Assembly (NCBI GenBank): GCA_905221605.1
Contig: CAJNDS010001213.1
Coordinates: 62,001-126,000 of the forward strand
From: Symbiodinium natans
Taxonomy: Eukaryota > Sar > Dinophyceae > Suessiales > Symbiodiniaceae
Direction of reading: 5' to 3'
DNA: 64,000 nt
A program made the translations under genes and the position numbers. The notes under the pieces were generated by a model that saw only the letters and a program-made list of their open reading frames with translations, did not search any database and had not been told where the DNA came from. Below are positions 1-11,353 of the stretch, piece by piece; position 1 is the first letter of the stretch; each line of letters starts with the position of its first letter.

Positions 1-255
1 CCCCCGATAAGCAAGACTTGGAATCACTCCGTTACAAGCAATCAATATTGGCACGCGGCCATTTTTTTCTTCTCAACTATCTCAAAGGGCGCAGTGTCTA
101 GATCGCAAGCATAATTTCATTGTGTCTTGACGCATCATAGTGTACCAAAGGCTCTGCATCATAAGCATTGTTTTCTTTGCGCTTTAGTACAGTTTTTTGT
201 ACTAAGGTCTTTAAGCTGTAAGCACTTTTAACGGGAAAGGGCGAGGAGGATAGCT

Positions 256-505
256 TATGATAACTATGACAATTTATCATAATTATGATACCTTATCATA
301 AGTATGATAACTTATGATAACTTATCATAATTATAATAACTTATCATAATTATGAAAAGTTGCTTATCATATTTATCATACTCTGAGATAAAGAACTTGA
401 AGTTATCATAATTATGATAATTTAGATCGGGAAGCTAAAGTTATCATAATTATGATAACTTATGATGGGGAAGTTGAAGTCATCATAATTATGATAACTT
501 CAGGT
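256..505. repeat. Palindromic TTATCATAATTATGATAA repeat block
   Basis: Irregular repeats of the self-complementary core TTATCATAATTATGATAA, spaced by short A+T-rich linkers, run through this block. Each unit is a near-perfect inverted repeat and could extrude as a small cruciform. No gene is seen. Confidence 0.8.
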
Positions 506-1035
506 TGGTAGTTTGGAGTGGAGGGGCAGGAGGGGTTAGGTGCGAGTGGTGTGGGTGTAGTAAATTGTTGCAAGGGGGCTTGTTGGGGGTGATGGGGTCG
601 GGGAGCAGGTTGCAGGTGCGACGCGGTGCGTGGGGTGGCGCTCTGCGAAGTGAGGTGGAAAATTGGGGAGGGGTAGGGGAGGGGAGAGGAGGGGTTAAAG
701 CACAAGCCCTCCAGCCCCTCCCCTCCAGCCCCTCCAACCCCTCCAGCCCCTGCAGAGCCCTCCAGCCAGCCCCTCCAGCCCGCCCCTCCAGCCAGCCCCT
801 CCAGGCGCCCCTTCAGCCTCCAGGTTCCTCCAGCTCCAGTTCTTCCAGTTCCTCCAGCCCCTCTAGCCTCTCCAACCCCTCCAGCCCTTGCAGCAGCCCC
901 TCCAGCCCCTCCAGCCAGCCCCTCCAGCCCCCTCCAGCCCCCTCCAGCCCCCTCCAGCCCCTCCAGCTCCAGCCCATCCCTTCAGCCTCCAGGTTCCTCC
1001 AGTTCCTCCAGCCCCTCCAGCCTCTCCAGCCCTAC
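505..1035. repeat. G-rich then C-rich minisatellite (CCCCTCCAG type)
   Basis: From about 505 to 697 the + strand is strongly G-rich. From about 700 to 1035 it turns abruptly C-rich, made of degenerate CCCCTCCAG units. The two halves are roughly complementary in composition and meet at GAGGGGTTAAAGCACAAGCCC. A 191-codon open frame here is a product of the repeat (Ser/Pro/Leu/Gln runs) and is not supported as a gene. Confidence 0.8.
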
Positions 1036-1077
1036 CTAAATAATTTAGTTTATGGCTTGGCTGAGTTTCCCCACAAT

Positions 1078-1350
1078 TAAATTAATTTAAACGATTTAAA
1101 CGATTTAATTGGGTCCAATTAAATCGTTTAAATCCGACGCCTCAATTAAATAATTTAATTAGACCGTAGGATTTAAACGATTTAATTGGACCCAATTAAA
1201 TCGTTTAAATCGTTTAAATCGTATAAATTAATTTAATTGTGGTGGGAGGTGAGTACAGACAAGCACAGAGCCAATCAAATTATTTAAATCCGACGCCTCA
1301 ATTAAATAATTTAATTAGACCGTAGGATTTAAATGATTTAATTGGTTTGG
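1078..1350. repeat. AATTAAATCGTTTAAAT inverted repeats
   Basis: Short A+T-rich inverted repeats built from AATTAAATCGTTTAAAT and its complement lie around GGGTCC or GGACCC centres. A module beginning GACGCCTCAATTAAATAATT and ending near GATTTAATTGG occurs twice, from about 1136 and from about 1291. Confidence 0.7.
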
Positions 1351-1439
1351 GTTTGCGATTTAACTCTTTGGCATAAAAGCTGAACCGAAAATCTTAGGGA
1401 CCAGGGCTTGCGATTTGACTCCTTGCTCACCCCATAATC

Positions 1440-2085
1440 ATAATGATATAAGACGGAAACATATAATAAAGATGACAAAAAGATGATAAACGACTACAAA
1501 AAGATGACAGAAAGATGATAAAAGATGATAAAAGATGACAAAAATATGATAAAAGATGAGAAAAGATGATAACGGTAGAAGATGATTAAGATAAAATGCT
1601 TTCAAAAACAAAGTCCAAACGATGACCCGATTAAAAGATGATAAAAGATGATAAAAAGATGACAAAAAAGATGATAAAAGATTATAACAAAAAGATAACA
1701 AAAGGTGATAACGATAGAATATGATTAGGATAAAGGATGCTTTCCAAACAAGATCCAAACGATGACCCGATTAAAAGATGATAAAAGATGATAAAAATAT
1801 GACAAAATGATAAAAGATTACAACAAAAAGATAACAAAAATGTGATAACGATAGAATATGATTAGGATAAAGGATGCTTTCCAAATAAGATCCAAACGAT
1901 GACCCGATTAAAAGATGATAAAAGATGATGAAAATATGACAAAAATGATAAAAGATTACAACAAAAAGGTAACAAAAAGGTGATAACGATAGAATATGAT
2001 TATGACAAAGGATGCTTTCCAAATAAGATCCAAACGATGACCCGATTAGAAGATGATTAAAGGTGACAAAAAGAATAAATTAATT
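1440..2085. repeat. 138-bp tandem repeat rich in AAAGATGATAA
   Basis: The anchor GATGACCCGATTA recurs at 1621, 1761, 1898 and 2036, giving spacings of 140, 137 and 138 bases. Within each unit, shorter AAAAGATGATA words repeat at about 11-14 bases, so this is a nested tandem repeat. Minus-strand open frames here are Phe/Leu/Ser-rich repeat artefacts. Confidence 0.8.
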
Positions 2086-2254
2086 GAACTAATTGTACAG
2101 AATTGAATTAAATTATTTAAATCCCCCGGCCTCTTTAAATAATTTAAATAATTTAAACAAGTTACATGGTCGGAAATTCGGCCTCAGGCGACTCCGGCCC
2201 AGAGCCTGGACTTGGGAGCATTTAAACAATTTAAATAATTTAAATACGCGCAAT

Positions 2255-2580
2255 AAAATTGCCTCCGGGCAAAATTTGGCCAAATCGAGCCGCGCATTCC
2301 TTATCGCGTACAAAGAGCAGCCCGACTTGGCTAAATTTTGCCCGGAGGCTGCCGGGAAAAATTTGGCCAAATCGAGCCGCGAGAGTTTATATAGTTTCGG
2401 GCCTTCAGAAAGGCGCGGCTCGATTTGGCCAAATTTTGCCCGGAGGCTGCCGGGCAAAATTTGGCCAAATCGAGCCGCGAGAGTTTATATAGTTTCGGGC
2501 CTTCAGAAAGGCGCCGCTCGATTTGGCCAAATTTTGCCGGGCAGTCTGCGGGCAAAATTTGGCCAAATCGAGCCGCGAGT
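2255..2580. repeat. Hairpin sub-array CAAAATTTGGCCAAATCGAG
   Basis: Inside the A+T satellite lies a non-A+T sub-array made of CAAAATTTGGCCAAATCGAG and its reverse complement, with GAGAGTTTATATAGTTTCGG linkers at 2381 and 2479 (period 98 bp). The alternating orientation makes a chain of hairpins. Reading frames through it on both strands reflect the symmetry and are not evidence of coding. Confidence 0.8.
2414..2479. repeat. Perfect 30-bp hairpin with 6-base loop
   Basis: The arm at 2414-2443 is an exact reverse complement of 2450-2479, with loop AGGCTG between them. Imperfect versions lie just before it (about 2330-2380) and after it (about 2511-2577). Confidence 0.9.
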
Positions 2581-4823
2581 CTGCGGGCTCAGAGCTTGGA
2601 TTTGGAAGCATTTAAATAATTTAAATAATTCAAATAATTTAAATAATTTAAATAATTTAAATAATTTACTTGGGCCGAATTAAATTATTTAAATTATTAA
2701 AATCCCCCGGCCTCTTTAAATAATTTAAATAATTTAAATAATTTAAATAATTTAATTGGGCCGAATTAAATTATTTAAATTATTTAAATCCCCCGGCCTC
2801 TTTAAATAATTTAAATAAATTAAATAATTTAAATAATTTAATTGGCCTGAATTAAATTATTTAAATTATTTAAATAATTTAAATGGTCGGAAATTCGGCC
2901 TCAGGCGACTCCGGCCCGATGCCTGGATTTGGGAGCATTGAAATACTTTAAATAATTTAAATAATTTAAATAATTTAAATAATTTAAATAATTTAAATAA
3001 TTTAAATAATTTAAATAATTTAATTGGGCCGAATTAAATTATTTAAATTATGTAAATCCCCCGGCCTATTTAAATAATTTAAATGATTTACATAATTTAA
3101 ATAATTTAAATAATTTAATTGGCCTGAATTAAATTATTTAAATTATTTAAATTATTTAAAGTATTTAAATTATTTAAATTATTTAAATAATTTAAATGGT
3201 CGGAAATTCGGCCTCAGGCGACTCCGGCCCGGAGCCTGGATTTGGGAGCATTTAAATAATTTAAATAATTTAAATAATTTAAATAATTTAAATAATTTAA
3301 ATAATTTAATTGGGCCGAATTAAATTATTTAAATTATTTAAATCCCCCGGCCTATTTAAATAATTTAAATAATTTAAATAATTTAAATAATTTAAATAAT
3401 TTAAATAATTTAAATAATTTAAATAATTTAATTGGCCTGAATGAAATTATTTAAATTATTTAAATTATTTAAATTATTTAAATAAATAATTTAAATGGTC
3501 GGAAATTCGGCCTCAGGCGACTCCGGCCCGGAGCCTGGATTTGGGAGCATTTAAATAATTTAAATAATTTAAATAATTTAAATAATTTAATTGGGCCGAA
3601 TTAAATTATTTAAATTATTTAAATCCCCCGGCCTAAATTTAAATAATTTAAATAACTTAAATAATTTAATTGGCCTGAATTAAATTATATTATTAAATTA
3701 TTTAAATTATTTAAATTATTTAAATAATTTAAATGGTCGGAAATTCGGCCTCAGGCGACTCCGGCCCGGAGCCTGGATTTGGGAGCATTTAAATAATTTA
3801 AATAATTTAAATAATTTAAATAATTTAATTGGGCCGAATTAAATTATTTAAATTATTTAAATCCCCCGGCCTATTTAAATAATTTAAATAATTTAATAAT
3901 TTAAATAATTTGATTGGCCTGAATTAAATTATTTAAATTATTTAAATTATTTAAATTATTTAAATAATTTAAATGGTCGGAAATTCGGCCTCAGGCGACT
4001 CCGGCCCGGAGCCTGGATTTGGGAGCATTAAAATAATTTAAATAATTTAAATAATTTAAATAATTTAAATAATTTAAATAATTTAAATAATTTAATTGGG
4101 CCGAATTAAATTATTTAAATTATGTAAATCCCCCGGCCTATTTAAATAATTTAAATAATTTAAATAATTTAAATAATTTAATTGGCCTGAATTAAATTAT
4201 TTAAATTATTTAAATCCCCCTGCCTCCTTAAATAATTGAAATAATTTAAATAATTTAATTGGCCGGAATTAAATTATTTGAATTATTTAAATTATTTAAA
4301 TTATTTAAATAATTTAAATGGTCGGAAATTCGGCCTCAGGCGACTCCGGCCCGCAGCCTGGATTTGGGAGCATTAAAATAATTTTAATAATTTAAATAAT
4401 TTAAATAATTTAAATAATTTAATTGGGCCGAATTAAACTATTTAAATTATTTAAATCCTCCGGCCTCTTTAAACAATTTAAATAATTTAAATAATTTAAA
4501 TAATTTAATTGCGCGGAATTAAATTATTTAAATTATTTAAATCCCCCGGCCTCCTTAATCAATTTAAACAATTTAAATAATTTAATTCGCCTGAATTAAA
4601 TTATTTAAATTATTTAAATCCCCGGGCCTCTTTCAACTATTTAAATAATTTAAATAATTTAATTGGTCTCAATTAAATCATTTAAATTATTTAAATCACC
4701 CGACTTATTTAAATAATTAAATGGGTTGTAGTTTTTATTTAAATTATTTAAATAATTTAAATTATTTAAATAATTATCAGGTAAATAGAAAAGAAGAGAG
4801 GTTAAATAGACCCGAAAGGTTGC

Positions 4824-4856
4824 TCTTTCATATATGTATGTATATATATATATGCT
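4824..4856. repeat. TA microsatellite next to a C run
   Basis: A TATATGTATGTATATATATA tract is followed directly by CTACCCCCCCCTCCC and marks the right edge of the A+T satellite. A TA tract followed by a C run also stands at about 7681-7749, past the second A+T array. Confidence 0.75.
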
Positions 4857-5108
4857 ACCCCCCCCTCCCGGCGCCCAGGCGTTACGGCAAAAGTTAGCTT
4901 GTTTTGCATCGCATTCACGAACACGCGCCAGACGAACGTTACAAGGACCAGATGGGCGAAAGCGGCGGCGAGGGTGGTTTTACTACATCGAACTAACTAA
5001 ATACCATCCTGCGCGTAGTTCATACCGAATTTGAGTAAATGATGCTGTTAACCGCCTCGAAGTCGTCAATTCACTGAAGATAATGAATCAATAGTGAAAA
5101 GAGCGAGT

Positions 5109-5202
5109 GTTTTGACTAATGTGTTACATGAAGTAAAACATGCTCATGCGGAAACCTGGTCTAGTTTTGCTTCACTGAAGCATGAATTACATTAGCCAAA
5201 AC
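5109..5202. repeat. Imperfect inverted repeat, 22-bp arms
   Basis: Arm 5109-5130 (GTTTTGACTAATGTG...) pairs with 5181-5202 (...ACATTAGCCAAAAC) at 18 of 22 positions across a loop of about 50 bases. The loop itself contains a GCTTCACTGAAGC hairpin. It could be a small non-autonomous element or simply a fold-back. Confidence 0.5.
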
Positions 5203-6069
5203 ATGTTCATTGTTTTCGTTCACAAACACAGGACTTAGTTTAACCAAGGGTGTTTGCTTCTTGAAATTCACTTCATTGAAGTAACTAATAAAAACAAGCA
5301 CATAGATTAAATGAACTTAGTTAACGTCGTAACATCAATGGCTGAATGAATTTACCCAAGGGTGAAGCACTTGCATTGGAACAAATAGACCGTTAATTCA
5401 ATGAGCTCACTGGAAAACAGTACTTCAATCACGATCCAATCATGAAGTTGAAACCCAAAACAATCGAAACTCTCACACAGGTTTTGCCGTAGCGGTATCG
5501 GCTTGCATTCCTCCCTTGATCCAAATTGGCCGCAAGGATGCGGCTGGCTGCATTCCGCAGCGAGCTGCACTCCAAGTCCTGGCTTGATCTTCACACGGGG
5601 AGGAGAGCGAAAACATTGCGCGGCGCCACTTCTTGGCGCTCCCCTGAAATATAGTTTACGCAACTTGTAGATGAAAATAACACGCTTTGCCAAGAAAGAG
5701 CCGGGCGATTGGCTGCCCCCACTGGTCAGTTGTCTAGGCGTGCGCGTATTTAAACAGAAACTATCTAGCACGAAAGCAAAAAGATTTAGGAAGTTAAACC
5801 TAGCAGCAGACCGGCGTGAACCTGCTGCTTTATGGATTTCTACACAAAGCAAGAGACATAAAACAAATACATTGCCTGCATCTTGGACACACGCTCGCCA
5901 CAATACGTGTGTCCGCATGGGACGAGAGCCGTCGGGCCTGTGATCAAAAAGCTGCAACTAACTGTTTAACGCTGGTATGTGAGTTGAAATATGAAGCCTC
6001 ACTCTCTACATGTTAAATGTTCTTGCCAGAGAGGGCGAGAAAACAATACACAAACAAAAGGAAGGGGGA

Positions 6070-6155
6070 GAGGGTCTGCCGATAACAGCAGACCCTGTTC
6101 AGCCTGCCGATAGCAGCAGACTGCTTTCCAGATATGCCGATATCAGCACATCCGG
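6070..6155. repeat. Three copies of TGCCGATANCAGCA
   Basis: The word TGCCGATA-N-CAGCA appears three times about 30 bases apart (near 6077, 6105 and 6135), with the middle base changing. It is a short degenerate tandem repeat. Confidence 0.6.
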
Positions 6156-6274
6156 TTGAGATAACACTGGCTTCACTTGGCTTCGAAATAAGGCCGGCGC
6201 TGAAACATGAAGTTGTCATCGAGGTATAACATAAACCTGCGAGCATGAAGTGGTTGCCTGAGCATTCGAAAAGA

Positions 6275-6275
<1 letters not shown>

Positions 6276-6308
<33 letters not shown>

Positions 6309-6309
6309 T
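6276..6309. repeat. TA microsatellite
   Basis: An (AT)n tract with one interrupting C, shortly before the second A+T array. Confidence 0.8.
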
Positions 6310-6429
6310 TTCATAGCATGTATTTAAGTACGTATTCAAAATACTATGTCGCTACATGTTTCTATACTGAATAAACGGACAATTAAAACAATACAATCAA
6401 TCCAACCAGAAGACCTAAATCATGTAAAG

Positions 6430-7630
6430 ATCTAAATAGATTACTTAAATTGTTAAAGTTATTTTCGGCGCCAGTGAATTTAAATAGTTTAATAAACTAA
6501 AAATAGATGATTAGTTTTTTTAAAAAAAATTTTCGGTGCCCGAGACTTTGAACCATTTAAAAAATCTAAATAAGTGATTTGAATTATTTAAATTATTTTC
6601 GGTGTTCGAGAATATACATCAGTTAAATAATTTAAATGAGTGATTTAAATTATTCCAACTATTTTCGGTGTCCGAGAATCGAAATAGTTTAAATATATTG
6701 GGTTTTCTCAGAAGCCAGACCGTTTAAATACTTTAATGAGTTTAAATAACTTAAATAATTTGAATAATTTAAATAGGTGGTTTACTTTATTTTGAATTAT
6801 TTTCCGGGCCGGAGAATTTAAATAGTTTAAATAGGTGGTTCAAAGTATTGAAATTATTTCGGGGCTGGAGAATTTACATCATTTAAACAATTTATAAATA
6901 TGGGGTTTTCTCAGAAGCCAGACCGTTTAAATAATTCAACAAAATTTCAACAAGTTGCACAGTTTAAATAGTTCAAATAGTTTGAACAGATGATTTAAAT
7001 GATCTAAAACATTTCCGGTGCCCGAGAACTTAAATCATTTAAAGAATTCTAAGAATTTCAATAGATGATTTAACATGTTTAAATTCTCGAGCCCAGAAAA
7101 TAAATTAAATAATTGAAACAATTTATTTAAGTCATTTTGATGATTTACATGGTCTGGCTTCTGAGAAAACCCAATATATTTAAATTAGATAAAAAAAAAT
7201 AAATTCTCGGACCCCGAGATTAAATTCAAATACTTTAAATCACCTATATAAGTTAATTAAATTCTCGCGCCCGGAAAAAATTTGAATAATCTGAATCATC
7301 TATTTAGATCATTTACATTATTTAAATGGTCTGGCTTCTGAGAAACCTCAAATATTTAAATTACTCAAAATATTGTCGGGGGTCCGAGAATTTAAATAAT
7401 TTATATCACCTATTGAAATTATTGAAATTATACAAATTGTTTAAATTCGCGCGGCCCGAAAATAATTTGTATAATTTAAATTTAAATGATTTATTTAGTT
7501 TTTTTAAATTTGTTTTCGGGACCCGTGAATGTAATTGTTTAAATAATTTACATAAGTGATTTAAATTATTTGAATTAGTTTCGGGGCCCGTGAATTTTTA
7601 TAATTTAAGTATTTTAATTCTTCAAAACAT
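6430..7630. repeat. Second A+T array with large-scale mirror symmetry
   Basis: A (TTTAAATAA)-like matrix is interrupted by TTTTCGGTGCCCGAGAATTT cassettes. In the left half the cassette GGTTTTCTCAGAAGCCAGAC occurs at 6701 and 6903. In the right half its reverse complement starting GTCTGGCTTCTGAGAAA occurs at 7152 and 7329. The CGGxxCCGAGAA cassettes also flip to TTCTCGxxCCxGA. The array is therefore one imperfect palindrome centred near 6.95-7.1 kb. Confidence 0.75.
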
Positions 7631-7680
7631 TCTCTATATATATGTGGAGAAAAACAGGTAGCAACATAGTACATATAAGT

Positions 7681-8745
7681 CCTTCTCTCATATATATATA
7701 TATCGACATATACATATGTACATATATAGCTGAGCCCCCTCCCCCCCCAAGACCTACCTCTCGCAAAGAATCAAAATCGTTTGACGTTTTCGTATTCTGA
7801 AGTCTGGCGGGGTTAAACTTACTAACTAAACAAACGGACTTCAATTTTCGCCGTTTAACAAGACTTCATGAGATCATACAACTCTTCAGTTTGGCTCCGA
7901 GTCACAATGGTTTAAAGAAGCAGAAGATACAGTCTTCAAATTTCTGCCAATTACCACACGGGCCACGTCTCTCTGAGTTACACAAAGACATGGTCTGGGG
8001 CGCCTGTGGAGATTTCTGCCGTAAGAAAAACCGAAATGTATGACAAAACCACGGATGACACAGTATCCCCTTGTCGAGATCGCCTTTGTGCGGTGCCTGC
8101 TTCCGAACGGAAAAATTGCAAATCATGAAGCCTTTGATGGGTACTGAAAATGCAAGGGCTGATTGCGCTACTTAAGCGGCCGGCTTTAAATTCCTTTGCG
8201 TTACAATAGTACTACTCAAAAAATGCAGTCGATATTAGATACACTAAGAATCTCTGGACTGTCACGGGTACCATGTTGGACACACTGTTTAAGCTTCTTT
8301 GAGGGGTGACAGCTCATGCAGACTCGAGATTTTACACTGTGCTTCGGATATGGCGGAGATGATAAAGTGCACGTCCGTATGTGTAGGGATTTGGCAGATG
8401 TAAGGATGTTGCCATGAACACGTGGCAACTATTCATGCAAACTGTAAAACACAACGCAATGCGCAATATGTACACGTAATATTAAAGTCATGTACCATAA
8501 TATCGCAGCATCGCGAACCGGAATCCGGTCAGCCAAGTAAAGCCGTGTCGTATAAAATATTTATGCTGGCAGACGCAAGCATACTTATGACTGATACCAA
8601 AATTTCACGGAAATTTCGGTGTTTTCAGTAGGCCTCAAGTAGAGGCAAGAACAAACACATACATGCAAAAAACAAAACGCATATGAGAGGCAGGGTCTTG
8701 GCGAGGGGAGGTGACCCCATACATATATATATATATACATCTATA
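7681..8745. mobile_element. Candidate element with inverted TA/C-run ends
   Basis: The left end is a TA tract, then CCCCCTCCCCCCCCAAGACC and TACCTCTC (7681-7771). Read on the minus strand, the right end is a TA tract, then CACCTCCCCTCGCCAAGACC and CTGCCTCTC (8688-8745). The shared CCAAGACC-Y-R-CCTCTC block plus the TA tract forms imperfect terminal inverted repeats about 1.06 kb apart. The interior has no ORF above about 75 codons and no transposase motif. If it is a mobile element it is non-autonomous; two chance low-complexity ends is the alternative. Confidence 0.4.
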
Positions 8746-8783
8746 TAAAATTCTAGGAACACAAACGCAAACAACCCCAAAAG

Positions 8784-8867
8784 CTAAGATCCTGACTCCA
8801 CCAGCCTCTTGAGTTCAGCGACTGTTGTCTCAGGCCGTAGGTCGAAGAGCAAACGCCTTGCTGACAT
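8784..8867 (-). CDS. Possible ubiquitin-like domain exon
   Basis: A short minus-strand frame reads MSARRLLFDLRPETTVAELK and then RLVESGS before a stop. The pattern hydrophobic strand, then (E/D)-x-TVAELKRLV, is typical of the first strands and helix of ubiquitin-like domains. A GA donor could precede the stop, so this may be a first or second exon and not a whole gene. The ATG could also lie just before an AAG acceptor. No further exon of the fold was found nearby, so the call is tentative. Confidence 0.35.
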   Translation of the reverse strand: MSARRLLFDLRPETTVAELKRLVESGS

Positions 8868-11350
8868 GAAGCCGAATCAAGCAGCAAAGGCAGCAGAGCA
8901 ACGTCGCTGAAGGAACCTCCCCGCCTCTCTCCGTACCGTTTGAGCTTTCTTTGTCCGCTCACAGCTTCCCAGACTGCTGTGTCCAGGGATGCCGGCCTCA
9001 GTGATACTAGAAGTGCACGCCGCAATCTAGTCTTTGCTTATGATTGTTAGTCCCGCTTAGCACCACAAGCAGCAACTTGCGCTAAGCGTGCCCTGCCAGA
9101 CACAGTAACAAGCAGGCAAGGTCTCAGTTGCAGGCACCACCACCAGCATTTCGAAGCCCTGACCATACACAAGGGTAGCAAACAGCGCATTGAAGGTACA
9201 GGTGCTATTCTCTGACCTTCCTTTACATTCCTACTAGGAGCTAGTACTCCTCTGTCATCCTCTGTCCAGCTGGAGCCTGCAGCATGGGCTTCATGACAAA
9301 CTTTGGAGGCCAATTCTCCTTGGCTCAGCCGTTGCAGAGCTGAAAGGCTCTAATACAGCTTGTCAACAACATGTCACCCACACGGAGCACCTTCAGAAGT
9401 TTCTTGAGCAAAGCGATCTCCAAGATGATTTGAGGGTTGTCCAAAATTCCTGTGCCCCAGTTTTGGGCCTTGGGGGGGCTTGCGGTCGGTTGCTCAGTCC
9501 CCTGCACACTTGCTTTCCGCGATGTCAAGTCATGGTGTGGCTTCCAACACATGATTTTTAAGACCTTGCGCGATCTTGCTCAGACCTTGCTTTGCACATT
9601 TCATCGTCTTGTGGTTCAGCGCCTTGTAAAAGCAAAGCAAAAGTTCTTGGACGGCACAACTGACGGCACCCATTTGCTGAGGCTGCGTCTAGGCCAAAGC
9701 CTGACCACTGCGCGAAGCACTCCCCAAGCTTCGTCGCATCCTGTCAAACGAGTGGGCTCAGCAAACAAATAGTGGCAACTGCGGCAACTGGTTCACGGGA
9801 CCCGAAGTTCATGTGGAGGAAGAAAGATTCGTGGTGACTCGCAAGCCAGGCCATCCTGGCCGAGAAAGCCATGACCGTCATGACCTCTGCGTTGATAATC
9901 CAACATGCAAAGAGTTTGTGACCGTTCCGTGGTTTGATGTCGCTTGGTCTGTCCTCCAGGAGCCTGTCCTTGAGGCTCCGGACCGTGTCCCGGCCCCGGA
10001 AGCCTTCGAAAACAACCTCTCGGAAAGCAACGATCGCTCCAAAGCTTCTATAAGCTTCTATAGGATCCCACGCAGCAACAGCTGAATCAGGTTCTGGTAT
10101 CGCACGGACTTAGTCCGTCAATATTCAGCACATGAAGAGTCATCGAACCACGTGCAGGCCAAGTTCAGTGCATCAAGATTTGTAGACAACTGCCGGCTGG
10201 TCAATGGTCCAACAACTCTGTAATCTCCCCTGCACCCTCAACCCCAAATTGACCCCGATGACATTTCAGGTGCCAATGCCTGTCTCTCGAACTCCGTGGA
10301 CTCATCTATCGTCAAGTCAGGCGTTGACCCCTGACATGTTCAAGCGCTGCTATACAGTAATCAGACATGTGGATAGCGCAGGATGAGGACCAAAACCTCA
10401 AGCCTCACATCTTCTATCACTCTGCGTCCAACGGCGAGGACAGTGAAGCACTACTCACTCCCGAATCCATCGTATGCATCAAGAGTCATCCTGCCATTTC
10501 TGACTCTCCCTCGTTGCATAACAGGTTGCACAGTGGTAGCTGAGAGCAGCACTAAGATCCTGACCTGAATGAACAGCAAGAACCGTGAATGATGCGTAGC
10601 GATGGCTGCTGACATGGAGCCGCCTGTCTGAAAGCCTTCTGATGTACATTGCATGTCTACTTGCCACTAGTTGGACATGTCCGGAAAACAGGTGATAACA
10701 TCACGGCGTGCTACTTTGCATGTCCGTTGAGGCACCATGCACGCTAAGCTGATAGCGGAGAAAGCAGGCAGAAACTCCTTCTGCTTGGCTACATCTGCAG
10801 CGGCTTCGTCAATGAGCCTGAACAGAATGAGTATCACTCGCAAAGCTGTCGCGAACGATCTTGCTCAACCGCAATCTGCAAACTGCCTAATTCCCATATC
10901 CAGGAACAGCATTCATGTAAAACTTCACAAGACATGGTCGACGTTGTTTGCACCTCTTCCCAGGGTCCAATTTTGCCTGGTAGGAGGGGCGCCCCTCCCT
11001 GGCCTCGGCATCCAGTCTTGTCTAGATATATGTTTTGAGGACTTTGAACAAGACCCAAATTAACTTCCCGTTCATGTGCTACCGAACAAGCTCCATGCGT
11101 CAGTCAACGCTTGTGCATAAAACTACGAAGCGCACCCAAATACGCTGGAGTGTCCGATCTGTTCGGAGAAGTGTCCTCATTTCCAGCAGCAATGCGACAA
11201 ACACCAATGCGTCGTGCTCCAGTTGAGGTCAAAGTTCTTTCAGAATTGATCTCTACCAAAGATGTCAGGAAAAGATAGTAGTGCTTCAGCACAGTACGGG
11301 GACATGTTTGGAAGTCCACTGAGCTGCGTGCTCTGTAGGCTCTTGTTTCT
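8868..11350. other. Sparse region, no assignable gene
   Basis: Only short open frames are present, with no family motif. Minus-strand pieces near 10.5-10.65 kb look somewhat protein-like and may be upstream or downstream exons of the cluster near 11.4 kb, but I cannot place splice sites. Confidence 0.4.
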
Positions 11351-11353
11351 GTA

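Larger units (their letters stand above)
2100..4790. repeat. Composite A+T satellite with fixed GC-rich islands
   Basis: The matrix is (TTTAAATAA)n with a 9-bp period. Conserved GC-rich cassettes are set into it. Island A begins GGTCGGAAATTCGGCCTCAG, is about 53 bp long, and occurs at 2168, 2885, 3198, 3497, 3735, 3975 and 4320. Smaller cassettes between the A islands are TTGGGCCGAATTAA, ATCCCCCGGCCT and TTGGCCTGAATTAA, in a recurring order. The result is a higher-order unit of about 240-345 bp, with one longer interval of 717 bp. The island sequence is much better conserved than the length of the A+T spacers. Confidence 0.85.
4857..6430. other. Unique-looking spacer, no supported gene
   Basis: This stretch lies between the two A+T arrays. 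The longest open frame (minus strand, 5355-5957, 200 codons) has no recognisable motif and no splice pattern, so I do not call it. The inverted repeat at 5109-5202 and the short repeats at 6070-6155 are listed separately. Confidence 0.5.

Noticed and set aside
2093-2683. 196-codon frame through the hairpin sub-array
   Set aside because: Frames on both strands give the same WPNRAA/LAKFCP words because the DNA is an inverted repeat; no sign of a real protein.
5352-5957. About 200-codon minus-strand open frame
   Set aside because: No motif, no splice signals, and it overlaps other open frames; it lies between A+T arrays.
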